Below, piece by piece: positions 46,594-54,610 of a stretch of 64,000 nucleotides of DNA. The notes under the pieces were generated by a model. It was not told where the DNA came from. It made no database searches and saw only the letters and a list, made by a program, of their open reading frames with translations. The position numbers and the translations under genes were made by a program. The stretch comes from Halobacteriovorax vibrionivorans (GTDB lineage Bacteria > Bdellovibrionota > Bacteriovoracia > Bacteriovoracales > Bacteriovoracaceae), in NCBI RefSeq assembly GCF_003346865.1, contig NZ_QDKL01000001.1, positions 930,001 through 994,000 on the forward strand, given 5' to 3'. Each line of letters opens with the position of its first letter. Within the stretch, counting starts at the first letter, position 1.

Positions 46594-47740
46594 AGCATTC
46601 TACTTCCTCTTTAAAGTTCCAATTGTCAGCATAGAATCCATGGAATAATCCTAGTTCATTACATGCTACAAATCTCTCATCTCGCTTATCTTTTCCGTGG
46701 TTAAGGTGATAAGCGTAGACTTTAAACCCTTGTTTTCTTAACTTCAAAAGATCATCGTAATTATTCTTAGCGTAGTAACGACTTAGTGCGATTGAAGTAA
46801 TTCCCTTTCTAAAATATTCATCGAGTTTATTCTTTATATTTAAATAAAGATAATGAGTTGGCATGGCCTCTTTTATATTTAGCTTTAATGCTTCATTTAA
46901 TGAGGATTCGTTAAATAACTCCATTACTAAACGATCTTTATATTTGAAAACTTCTAATACTTTTTTGGGCTTATTAATCTTATCAGTAACTAAAACTGCA
47001 TCAGGATGTTCTTTGAACCAATTACGAATCGTACTTAGATCCAGTGGTGTATACTTATTAAATAATTTGTGATTCATAAAATCTTGATGGGTAGGCGGAA
47101 GGTCGCCACTAAAATTTGTTTCATCGGCCCAATCATCCCATTCGTGGACGGCCACGATTATGCCATCACTTGTCTCTTGGAGATCTAATTCAATTCTTCT
47201 AAAGCCTTTTTTGTAACTACTGTTAATTGCTTCAAGTGAGTTAGTGTAAATTCTTCCATCGATTACACCTCCAGCATGAGCAATGAAGCGTGAAGTATCT
47301 GTGAATGCATCTTTATGTGGGGGCTCAAACCTTTTTATGATTTCAAGTTTAAATATACCTGTTAATTCAGGGATAAAGTCTTTCTTTATTATTTTGTACC
47401 AAAATTCCTTGATGGCATTTTTAATCTTAATTAATAATGGTGAGTGATCTGCGATTAATTTAGCCTGATAGATATTGTAATTAAGTGATATATTGAAAGT
47501 TCTCTTTGTTTTAATATCTTTTATTACAGTGAAAAGCTCTTGTGTATTTGCTGATTTCAAAAATCTTCTTTCATATTTTGAACTCAATTCTCTAATTTGC
47601 TCAGAGGTGAGCTTCTTTTGAACTAAGACGTTATCCCCTTTAGATGTGGATTGAATTAATTTTAAATCTAATTCTCCTAGCTCAATAGCTGAACTTGTAA
47701 AAGTCAGAATAAGAATTAGTAAGGGCCTAAGTATATACAT
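46580..47740 (-). CDS. Exported glycerophosphodiester phosphodiesterase (GDPD) with an extra N-terminal module
   Basis: The 386-residue protein has a Sec-type signal (residues 1-18), a ~130-residue module of unknown function, and a GDPD domain from about 150. The domain has RFIAHAGG (His155), NSLEAI, RRIELDLQ (Glu184, Asp186) and VAVHEWDDW (His199). GDPDs cleave glycerophosphodiesters to glycerol-3-phosphate. Residues 90-136 align without gaps to the C-terminal 47 residues of the OpgB-like protein (16 identities by my count). It lies among the two phosphoglycerol transferase genes, so it may trim or recycle the glycerophosphate they add. Confidence 0.87.
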   Translation of the reverse strand: MYILRPLLILILTFTSSAIELGELDLKLIQSTSKGDNVLVQKKLTSEQIRELSSKYERRFLKSANTQELFTVIKDIKTKRTFNISLNYNIYQAKLIADHSPLLIKIKNAIKEFWYKIIKKDFIPELTGIFKLEIIKRFEPPHKDAFTDTSRFIAHAGGVIDGRIYTNSLEAINSSYKKGFRRIELDLQETSDGIIVAVHEWDDWADETNFSGDLPPTHQDFMNHKLFNKYTPLDLSTIRNWFKEHPDAVLVTDKINKPKKVLEVFKYKDRLVMELFNESSLNEALKLNIKEAMPTHYLYLNIKNKLDEYFRKGITSIALSRYYAKNNYDDLLKLRKQGFKVYAYHLNHGKDKRDERFVACNELGLFHGFYADNWNFKEEVECFNPL

Positions 47741-47839
47741 ATGTAATGATCTACCTTTGTGATTATAGTTACTTATAAAATATATTGTATTTATTTTATA
47801 GTTGCTCTCACGTATTTACTAGTGCTTATAAATTTCTTC

Positions 47840-47893
47840 ATTCCAATCTGGAATGTTTCATTTCATTAGTGAAAAAAATCAGATTTTTCACTA
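47840..47893. promoter_or_regulatory. Two perfect inverted repeats upstream of the HTH regulator operon
   Basis: ATTCCA-ATC-TGGAAT (47840-47854) and TAGTGAAAAA-AATCAGA-TTTTTCACTA (47867-47893) lie in the 288-bp gap between the GDPD gene and the HTH gene. The second has 10-bp arms and could be an operator, or a terminator-like structure lying upstream of, and pointing away from, the GDPD start. The rest of the gap is AT-rich and shows no gene. Confidence 0.6.
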
Positions 47894-48028
47894 TCTAAAG
47901 TTTATTTATGCTCTATCAAATACTTAACAAGAACGCTTATTGATACTTTTTACATTGATAATGAAAAAAACTTATTGGCAATGTATGAACAATGATCAAC
48001 CAAAAAGCGAATATGAGGGAGAAGCAAA

Positions 48029-48790
48029 ATGGACAAGGTTTTTTTAGAAAGACCTTCGGTTAACGAGGTTTTGCGGGATAAGATCAGAAAATACAAGAAA
48101 GAGCATTCCCGCTTAAGTAGTAATCAAATCGCTCGAAGATTGGGACTTCCACCTTCGACATTCCACCGCCTTGAAATGGGTGACGTTAAAAATCCTGGAC
48201 TCGACATTTGTGTAACAGTCCTCAATGGCCTTGCCAGTAAAAAGGACACAGCGGAATTCGTACGCGAGTACTTCCCTGAGGTGCATGAAAGTCTTTATGG
48301 GCATTTTTATGAAACCCAGACTCAGAATCTTATTTCTGATGATGTGGTTCAATATTTCAAAGATGAATCCACTTATAAAATGATGATCAAGGCAACCACT
48401 CATCACGGACTTAGTGAAAATGAAGTTTTACAAGAGTATGGAAGACAGGGGCATAAGATATTCATGAAATTAGCAGCTGACGGAACAATAAAAAATAAAA
48501 ATGGAAGGTTCTTCCATTCTGATGATCTTCAGCGTGTTAATACAGAAACAACTATAAAGTTATCAAACCTAATATTAAATGAAATGGTAAATGAGGTTAG
48601 GGTGCATGGTAACCCGATTAATAGTAAGCATGATATCTGTTATCAATCAGTAGATGGTAGTAAAGTCAAAGATGAACTAAAGCAACTTGCATCCGAGTTT
48701 TCTTATAACGTAAGGAAAATTATGTTATCTCCAGAAAATAGAGGAGAGGATGTGTTTTTTGTTAGTAACTTAATAAGAAAAATAGATTAA
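48029..48790 (+). CDS. HTH-type transcriptional regulator, two-domain
   Basis: The 253-residue protein has an N-terminal XRE-like HTH (about residues 25-75: LSSNQIARRLGLPPSTFHRL then DICVTVLNGLA). A C-terminal domain of about 160 residues contains HHGLSENEVLQEYGRQGHKIF and a segment starting DGTIKNKNGRF, which resembles a second winged-helix or sensor domain. Its arrangement is reminiscent of regulators expanded in Bdellovibrio relatives, but I could not verify a family. SD AGGGAGA precedes the ATG. The following gene starts after 9 bp and encodes a small exported protein. Confidence 0.7.
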   Translation: MDKVFLERPSVNEVLRDKIRKYKKEHSRLSSNQIARRLGLPPSTFHRLEMGDVKNPGLDICVTVLNGLASKKDTAEFVREYFPEVHESLYGHFYETQTQNLISDDVVQYFKDESTYKMMIKATTHHGLSENEVLQEYGRQGHKIFMKLAADGTIKNKNGRFFHSDDLQRVNTETTIKLSNLILNEMVNEVRVHGNPINSKHDICYQSVDGSKVKDELKQLASEFSYNVRKIMLSPENRGEDVFFVSNLIRKID

Positions 48791-48799
48791 GGGGTTAAA

Positions 48800-49255
48800 A
48801 TGAAATATATAATAATATTACTTATGACATTATCGATTTATGCTAGTGGTGGTGTCGTTGGAGATGTTGATACATTGAGAATGTCAAACCGGTCAGGAGT
48901 AATTGGCGATGTTGACACTCTAAGGGAGCTACCTTCAGTAGTTGATTTAGCTAACTTATCAGAGCTTATGGGCACAAGTCATGAAAACGTTAGTATATCA
49001 AGAAGGCTATTAAGTTCGGGAGACTATGATTTTAACTCTAGTCAAAATAGATGGGTTCTAAAAACAAAGTCACGTGTTGTTAGTGTAGCTAGCATTGACC
49101 TAATTGATGAATATGAAGAAAAGCAAGTTGAAGTAAGTAACTTTTCATCAAATATAAGATCTAAAATAAGAAATCTTGGCTCTAGAATTCTAGAAAGAAG
49201 AATAAAGAGAGGAGTGAGATTTAAAAATTATAAAATAGACGACTTTGATTTCTAA
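48800..49255 (+). CDS. Small exported protein with a repeated GDVDTLR motif, function unknown
   Basis: The 151-residue product begins MKYIIILLMTLSIYASGG, a short Sec-type signal. The mature start holds two near-identical units, VVGDVDTLRMSNRSG and VIGDVDTLRELPS. The rest is polar, ending with a basic helix (RSKIRNLGSRILERRIKRG). AAGGGG precedes the ATG, and only 9 bp separate it from the HTH regulator. I do not recognise a family; co-transcription with a regulator suggests a regulated exported factor or signal. Confidence 0.7.
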   Translation: MKYIIILLMTLSIYASGGVVGDVDTLRMSNRSGVIGDVDTLRELPSVVDLANLSELMGTSHENVSISRRLLSSGDYDFNSSQNRWVLKTKSRVVSVASIDLIDEYEEKQVEVSNFSSNIRSKIRNLGSRILERRIKRGVRFKNYKIDDFDF

Positions 49256-49267
49256 AGAGCATAACAA

Positions 49268-49295
49268 GTAGCAGGCTAGTAATGTGGCCTGCTAC
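49268..49295. terminator. Stem-loop between convergent genes
   Basis: GTAGCAGGC-tagtaatgtg-GCCTGCTAC is a perfect 9-bp stem with a 10-nt loop between the small exported protein and the pseudoprotease lipoprotein, overlapping the latter's stop codon. No long U tract follows on either strand, so it may be a weak bidirectional terminator or an RNA-stabilising hairpin. Confidence 0.5.
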
Positions 49296-50479
49296 ATATT
49301 GCAAACTTCTAATTTTACAAATTTTCTATTTTTTTCAGGTAATTTGATAAGTTCATTTAATATTTCATTTGTAAATGGGTTTCTAATATAAACGCTTTCT
49401 AAGCTTTTTTTACTTCCCCAATATTTCATATAGTTAAATTCACTCAGGTGTGCTCTTATATCAGTGCCTAGAGGAAATCTAATTTTATCTTTTCGAATGT
49501 AATATGTTAATACTTCTTCTTCTAAATATGTATTCTCGTTAAATTCTAAGATTTTATTTTTAAATTGGATTTGAAATATTTTATCTTCTGTCTCAAAACT
49601 TGAAGACTTATAGCACTTTAGTTCCGTTTTAAACGAAAAACTTGTTGAGTTAAAGCTTATATGTTCTTGGATACTATCAGCGTCATTTAAAGGAAACGAA
49701 GCGGCTAGATATCCTATTATGAAAGCATCGTCAGAAAAAAGGTTTAGGCTTATTTTATCCATCTTGCCTATAATAGAGTGTGATTTATTATTACCATTTA
49801 GAGAAATCCCTTCGTACAACTCAATTTCGTTATGTTTTTTTGTAAGGAAACCAATTGATTTACCGTTTTGTGAGATTAGGGCACCGTCTCGGACGCCTTC
49901 GCAATTTTTGATGTTAAGAAGTTGTGATTCGTTATCAAATGAGTTGGCATAGGCAAGGGATGCGTATGTAAGTTCACAATCTTGAGATTGAAGCTCGCCT
50001 AGTTCATTGAAATAGTTAAGTTGAACTTCGTTATTATCAATTTCTGGAAGTTCAATATTTGCAGTATTAGGTATTTCTTTTTCGAGGTTAAGTTTTAAGA
50101 TCTTGTCTCCGAATTCATTTGAGAGCTCATCTTCGACAGATGTGACCTTGATTAGTTTGCCGTCTGTTGTTTGAATATTGAATGCCTCATTTTCTGTGGC
50201 ACAATTTTCTGAAATCAAAACTTCGCTTTGAGATTTTACGATTCCCGAACAAGTAAGTTTCTTCTTTTCTGTTTTAACAGCAACAATTCCCTCTGGGCAC
50301 TCGTGGCCATCGCAGAAGTTTCCTAATTTTGGATTTAGAATTGTTCTGTCGTTTGAGATTCCACCTAGTGTCTCCTCACTTTGAGAAGCTATATTATTGA
50401 TCGCTTTTTTCGCGTCATCAGAACATGAAGTTACTGTAAAAGCTAAAATGAGAATGATTGGTGCAATTAACTTATTCAT
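49292..50479 (-). CDS. Lipoprotein with degenerate trypsin-like (S1) fold
   Basis: The 395-residue protein has a lipobox TVTSC (Cys19). Residues about 60-215 follow an S1 peptidase layout: TCSGIVKSQSEVLISENC keeps the Cys pair around the His site, but the His is Asn92. GDKILKLNLEKEIP keeps an Asp at the D102 position, and NCEGVRDGALI replaces the serine motif GDSGGPL with VRDGAL (Arg197 at the Ser position). So it should be a non-catalytic binding protein. The C-terminal ~170 residues are unrecognised. The call of S1 fold is by eye and needs a structure prediction. Confidence 0.55.
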   Translation of the reverse strand: MNKLIAPIILILAFTVTSCSDDAKKAINNIASQSEETLGGISNDRTILNPKLGNFCDGHECPEGIVAVKTEKKKLTCSGIVKSQSEVLISENCATENEAFNIQTTDGKLIKVTSVEDELSNEFGDKILKLNLEKEIPNTANIELPEIDNNEVQLNYFNELGELQSQDCELTYASLAYANSFDNESQLLNIKNCEGVRDGALISQNGKSIGFLTKKHNEIELYEGISLNGNNKSHSIIGKMDKISLNLFSDDAFIIGYLAASFPLNDADSIQEHISFNSTSFSFKTELKCYKSSSFETEDKIFQIQFKNKILEFNENTYLEEEVLTYYIRKDKIRFPLGTDIRAHLSEFNYMKYWGSKKSLESVYIRNPFTNEILNELIKLPEKNRKFVKLEVCNM

Positions 50480-50549
50480 ATTGGTAATTTATCGAAAAAA
50501 TGAACGCTTATGGGCTTTAGTGAAATTTATTTATAGGGTGTACAATTTT

Positions 50550-50751
50550 GGTACGTCGATACTTTTCAAATTAATCGTAAGTTATGCTGGATCCTGAGTA
50601 ATATATAGTCATTGTAGCCATGTTTTTTATGTAGAACTTTTCTACTCTTGGCTAGTAAATAGCTAATTATCTGGAATCACATAGAGGCAATCTTTAAGAT
50701 CATAAACTAAAGGTGCTAAGTTGCTAAATGTTCGAAAAGTATCGACGTACC
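50550..50751. repeat. Remote inverted pair of REP-like repeats (202 bp, non-autonomous)
   Basis: GGTACGTCGATACTTTT (50550-50566) and its exact reverse complement (50735-50751) repeat the sequence flanking the transposase at 18570-19471, 31 kb away. The pair spans 202 bp versus 200 bp upstream of the transposase. The right arm extends identity (with TTCGA) to the left arm at 18570. No gene lies inside, and the 350-bp gap between the lipoprotein and ribD holds nothing else recognisable. Confidence 0.85.
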
Positions 50752-50829
50752 CCCTAGAAAAAGTTCTCGATATGCTACGTACGAAAAAGTCTGCTGGAAC
50801 CCTATGGCCAAGTATGGTAAATCAGGAAC

Positions 50830-51963
50830 ATGGAAAAGCAGGATTCTCGAGATATTGCATATATGCGTATGGCACTTGATTTGGCCAAGAAGGGTGAGGG
50901 GCAAACGTCACCAAACCCAATGGTTGGAGCAATTATTGTAAAAGATGGAATTATCTTAGGTAAGGGTTGGCATAAAAAAGCAGGCCTACCTCATGCTGAG
51001 CCAGAAGCAATCTCAGATGTCCGCGACTATCATAAGGCAGAGCTAAAAGGAGCAACGATCTATGTTACCTTAGAGCCATGTTGTCATACAAAGAAAAGAA
51101 CACCTCCTTGCACAAACGCAATTTTAAAACACGGCTTTTCAAGAGTCGTTGTGGCCTGCCTTGATCCTAATCCTGAAGTCGCAGGAAATGGAATTAAGAT
51201 TCTCGAGTCAGCAGGTATTGAGTGTAAAGTTGGAGTACTTGAAAAAGAGGCCCGTGAACTTAATGAAGTTTTCTTTAAGTCTATGACTAAAAGGCTACCT
51301 TATATTCACCTTAAACTTGCTCAAACATTAGATGGAAAGTTATCAACAATTACAGGTGATTCGAAGTGGATAACAGATGAAAATGCACGCAAGATGGTTC
51401 ACGCTTATCGTAAGAAATATGATGCAGTCATGGTTGGCCGAAAAACTCTAAATAATGATGACCCGAGTTTAAATATTCGTTTTGGCCTAGATGAAAGCGG
51501 TAAAATCCCTTTTCGAATTGTGATGGGCTCAATTTCTAAAATGGATCCATTATCCAAGATCTTCAATGACGAATATACACATAAGACAATAATTATAACT
51601 ACGGGAGCCGATTACCAAGGCGCGGCGGATGATGTAGTTAAATTCTTTACTGATAAAAAGATTAGAATAGTCTTTGCTAAAAGTGATGAGAATGAAGTTG
51701 TCATTGAAGATGCCTTTGCCCAGTTAAAAGCAATTGGTGTTCATTCAATTTTAGTCGAAGGTGGAGGGATGCTTGCTTCCTCAATCTTAAAGAAAAAGCT
51801 TGCAGATAAGATGACAATCTTTGTTGCACCAAAAATTCTTGGAGATGGAATCGGTTATTATGATGAAAAATTAGATTCAATGGCCGACGCTTTAAACTTT
51901 AATAATGTAGCAGTTAAAAATATTGGTTCTCAAGCAATGTTTGAGATCGACCCGAGGTCATAG
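50830..51963 (+). CDS. ribD: Bifunctional riboflavin deaminase/reductase RibD
   Basis: The 377-residue protein has the deaminase domain with PNPMVGAIIV, GLPHAEPEAI and the zinc-binding TLEPCCHTKKRTPPC. The reductase domain follows from about residue 148 (LPYIHLKLAQTLDGKLST, SKWIT, DAVMVGRKTL and ILVEGGG). It carries out the two steps after GTP cyclohydrolase II in riboflavin synthesis. It starts the ribD-ribE-ribB-ribH operon. No FMN riboswitch was seen upstream. The stop overlaps the ribE GTG start. Confidence 0.97.
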   Translation: MEKQDSRDIAYMRMALDLAKKGEGQTSPNPMVGAIIVKDGIILGKGWHKKAGLPHAEPEAISDVRDYHKAELKGATIYVTLEPCCHTKKRTPPCTNAILKHGFSRVVVACLDPNPEVAGNGIKILESAGIECKVGVLEKEARELNEVFFKSMTKRLPYIHLKLAQTLDGKLSTITGDSKWITDENARKMVHAYRKKYDAVMVGRKTLNNDDPSLNIRFGLDESGKIPFRIVMGSISKMDPLSKIFNDEYTHKTIIITTGADYQGAADDVVKFFTDKKIRIVFAKSDENEVVIEDAFAQLKAIGVHSILVEGGGMLASSILKKKLADKMTIFVAPKILGDGIGYYDEKLDSMADALNFNNVAVKNIGSQAMFEIDPRS

Positions 51964-52613
51964 TGTTTACAGGACTAGTAAAAGAAATAGGAAAAGTCGT
52001 AAGTGTCCGCTCAAATGCGGAAGGCAAACTTATTGAAGTAAGTTCAAAAGAACTTCTTCCAGAGATTGCTATTGATGATTCAGTATCTATCAATGGAGCA
52101 TGCCAAACAGCTGTGAAGCTAACGGATTCAACATTTGTCGTGCAAACAGTTCATACGAGTCTGGAAAAGACCACTCTAGGAAGTCTTCGTACTGGTGATG
52201 AAGTTAATCTTGAATTAGCACTTCGTGCTAGTGATCGCTTGGGTGGTCACATTGTACAAGGCCATGTTAACGACGTTGGGCAGATTATCCAAATTCAAAG
52301 TCGTGGGAATAATTATTTAGTGACTATTAAAGTAAGTCCAAAGCAAATGAAATATATTGTGAAAGAAGGATCTATTACGATTGATGGAATCTCTCTAACT
52401 GTTGCTGAAGTTTTTAAAGCCGATTGTTCATTCCAACTTTCAATTATTCCACATACTTGGCAGAACACTGTCTTACGAAATCGTAGAGTGCAAAGTCTTG
52501 TAAATATTGAAGTTGATATCCTTGGAAAATATATTGAAAACTTGCTTTTTAATGGTGCTAGACGTAGTAATGGTGCAAGCACACATAATTTGGAGTCCTT
52601 TTTAAATGATTGA
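51963..52613 (+). CDS. ribE: Riboflavin synthase alpha subunit
   Basis: The 216-residue protein starts at a GTG overlapping the ribD stop (TAGTG) with the expected [12 protein letters not shown]. It contains two lumazine-binding repeats, each with the (A/S)INGxCxT motif: [12 protein letters not shown] and [22 protein letters not shown] lies at the start of the second barrel. It dismutates 6,7-dimethyl-8-ribityllumazine to riboflavin. It overlaps ribB by 8 bp. Confidence 0.97.
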   Translation: MFTGLVKEIGKVVSVRSNAEGKLIEVSSKELLPEIAIDDSVSINGACQTAVKLTDSTFVVQTVHTSLEKTTLGSLRTGDEVNLELALRASDRLGGHIVQGHVNDVGQIIQIQSRGNNYLVTIKVSPKQMKYIVKEGSITIDGISLTVAEVFKADCSFQLSIIPHTWQNTVLRNRRVQSLVNIEVDILGKYIENLLFNGARRSNGASTHNLESFLND

Positions 52614-53259
52614 ATTTGATACTATTGAAGAAGCCATTGAAGATATTCGTCTCGGTAAGATGGTTATTGTTATCGATGATGAAAACCGTGAGAATGAAGG
52701 AGACTTCATCATGGCGGCAGACCGTATTACGCCGGAAGCAATTAACTTCATGGCAACAATTGGACGCGGTTTAATATGTACACCGATTACAAAATCTCGT
52801 GCACAGGAATTAGAGCTACCACTTATGGTTGCGCAAAACGATTCTGTTCATCATACAGCATTTACCGTTTCAATTGATGCAGCAAATGGTGGTACGGGTA
52901 TTTCTTGTCAGGATCGTGCTTTAACAACAAATCTTTTAACAAATAAGAATACAAAAGCTTCAGACTTTATGAAGCCGGGACATATTTTTCCATTAATTGC
53001 AAAAGATGGTGGAGTGCTAGAAAGAGATGGCCACACAGAAGCAGCTGTAGATTTAGCACGACTTGCTGGTTGTTATCCTGCAGGAGTTATATGTGAAATC
53101 ATGAGTGCAGATGGAACGATGGCCATGGCACCAGAGTTGGCCAAAATTGCTAAAGAGCACGATTTAAAATTTATAACTATTAAAGACTTAATAAAATATA
53201 GACGTGAACATGAGGCGCCTTCAAAAGGTGTCACAGATTTAGGAGAAACACATGCCTAG
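52606..53259 (+). CDS. ribB: 3,4-dihydroxy-2-butanone 4-phosphate synthase
   Basis: The 217-residue protein has the family blocks [37 protein letters not shown] and a C-terminal [20 protein letters not shown]. It makes the four-carbon unit from ribulose 5-phosphate. Only the RibB domain is present; the GTP cyclohydrolase II (RibA) part that is fused in many bacteria is missing, and no ribA is in the window. Its end overlaps ribH by 8 bp. Confidence 0.95.
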   Translation: MIEFDTIEEAIEDIRLGKMVIVIDDENRENEGDFIMAADRITPEAINFMATIGRGLICTPITKSRAQELELPLMVAQNDSVHHTAFTVSIDAANGGTGISCQDRALTTNLLTNKNTKASDFMKPGHIFPLIAKDGGVLERDGHTEAAVDLARLAGCYPAGVICEIMSADGTMAMAPELAKIAKEHDLKFITIKDLIKYRREHEAPSKGVTDLGETHA

Positions 53260-53719
53260 AAATTTAGAAGGTAACTTAAATGCATCAGGGAAAAAATTTG
53301 CTATTGTTGCTGGCCGTTTTAACGAGCTAATTACAAGTAAGTTATTAGGTGGTGCAATTGATTGTATTAAAAGACACGACGGAGATGTTGAAGATATGGA
53401 TATTGCTTGGGTTCCAGGCGCATTCGAAATCCCACTTGTAGCACAAAAGTTAGCGGCTTCTAAAAAGTATGACGCTGTTATTACTCTTGGTGCTGTTATT
53501 CGTGGATCAACTCCACACTTTGATTTTGTTTCAAATGAAGTTGCAAAAGGTATCTCAAAAGTTTCACTTGATACTAATGTACCAGTAACTTTTGGTGTTC
53601 TTACTGTCGATACAATTGAGCAAGCAATTGAAAGAGCAGGAACGAAGGCCGGTAATAAGGGTTGGGAAGCAGCGATGTCTGCAATTGAGATGGCCACTTT
53701 ACTTGGATCAATTGAATAA
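53252..53719 (+). CDS. ribH: 6,7-dimethyl-8-ribityllumazine synthase
   Basis: The 155-residue protein has [52 protein letters not shown] and [16 protein letters not shown], all standard for lumazine synthase, including the His of the TPHF active site. It condenses the RibB and RibD products. It is the last gene of the rib operon and is followed by a strong terminator. Confidence 0.97.
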   Translation: MPRNLEGNLNASGKKFAIVAGRFNELITSKLLGGAIDCIKRHDGDVEDMDIAWVPGAFEIPLVAQKLAASKKYDAVITLGAVIRGSTPHFDFVSNEVAKGISKVSLDTNVPVTFGVLTVDTIEQAIERAGTKAGNKGWEAAMSAIEMATLLGSIE

Positions 53720-53744
53720 GAAAAATTACATTCAGATAAAAAAT

Positions 53745-53772
53745 AAGGCCACTAATAATAGTGGCCTTTTTT
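53745..53772 (+). terminator. Rho-independent terminator after ribH
   Basis: AAGGCCACTA-ATAA-TAGTGGCCTT followed by TTTT is a perfect 10-bp stem, 26 bp after the ribH stop. The A-rich left flank means it may also work for the opposite strand. Confidence 0.95.
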
Positions 53773-53875
53773 ATGGAAAAACGAAAAATGATTAAAAACT
53801 CTATCGGTGTGTGGTTAGAGCTTCGAGGTCTAAATTATAGTTAAACATGATTCTTGTCAGGTTAAAAATCCTGAA

Positions 53876-54610
53876 TTAAAAGATAGAATGATAAAGAAAA
53901 ATTGAAGCAGCACTTGCTGCATTTAAATGTGCAACATAGTTTGTGATAGGAATAAAAAGTTTTTTATCGCAAGCATCAATAACTTCACGATCCATTCCAT
54001 TTCCCTCATTACCAATAATTAGACATGTTTTTTGCGGATATTTAAAATCTTGAATTGAAATTGCACCTTCTTCATTCGCCGTGGCAATAACTGTATACCC
54101 TAGTTCTTGAAGCAGTGAGATATCGTTAACAAGATTAAGTGATTTCGCAACACGCGCTTCAAAAGCATTACCCATTGATACTCTTATGCAACGTCTTAAA
54201 TAAGGCGATGCGCTTTTAGCATCATAAATAATACTATCAAAGCCAAAGGCCATCGCTGCACGAGTCATTGTGCCGACATTTTCTGGTGATGTAACACCGT
54301 TAAATATAATGATACGATCACCAAGCTCTTTTATATTTTGAAGTCCAGTTGTTCTAACTTTTGCAAGAATTCCGTGATGTAATTTAATACCCGTTATATT
54401 TTGAAGTTCTTCTTTTGTTCTTATAAAGACTTGATCGCACTTATCATCAATAAGCTCTTTATTACGATCATAAAATTCTTTAGTTGCAATAATTTTTTCA
54501 ACTTTGTGTTTTGATCTAAGTGCTTTGCAAACAACTTTTTCAGTTTCTGCAATACAGTAGTTATCTTTAATTAAATTCTTATCTTTAAGATTATAGAATT
54601 CATCAATCAT
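53876..54610 (-). CDS. SpoU/TrmH-family RNA 2'-O-methyltransferase
   Basis: The 244-residue protein has the three SPOUT motifs: SPENVGTMTRAAMAFGFD (motif 1), CLIIGNEGNGMDREVI (motif 2) and FIPITNYVAHLNAASAASIF (motif 3). The N-terminal ~95 residues form an L30e-like substrate-binding region (LRSKHKVEKIIATKEFY). The RNA target (rRNA or tRNA) cannot be told. Its ATG overlaps the uvrA stop by 4 nt, so it depends on uvrA translation. Confidence 0.9.
   Translation of the reverse strand: MIDEFYNLKDKNLIKDNYCIAETEKVVCKALRSKHKVEKIIATKEFYDRNKELIDDKCDQVFIRTKEELQNITGIKLHHGILAKVRTTGLQNIKELGDRIIIFNGVTSPENVGTMTRAAMAFGFDSIIYDAKSASPYLRRCIRVSMGNAFEARVAKSLNLVNDISLLQELGYTVIATANEEGAISIQDFKYPQKTCLIIGNEGNGMDREVIDACDKKLFIPITNYVAHLNAASAASIFLYHSIF

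Noticed and set aside
50752..50829. Possible FMN riboswitch before ribD
   Set aside because: The conserved RFN element start (GGGGCAGGGTGAAA type) and its helices were not seen in the leader, which is only about 80 bp from the repeat pair to the ATG.
53805..53845. tRNA-like stretch GTGGTTAGAGCTTCGAGGTC
   Set aside because: It contains tRNA-like words but no acceptor stem or T-arm (GGTTCGAATCC type) at the right distance could be built.
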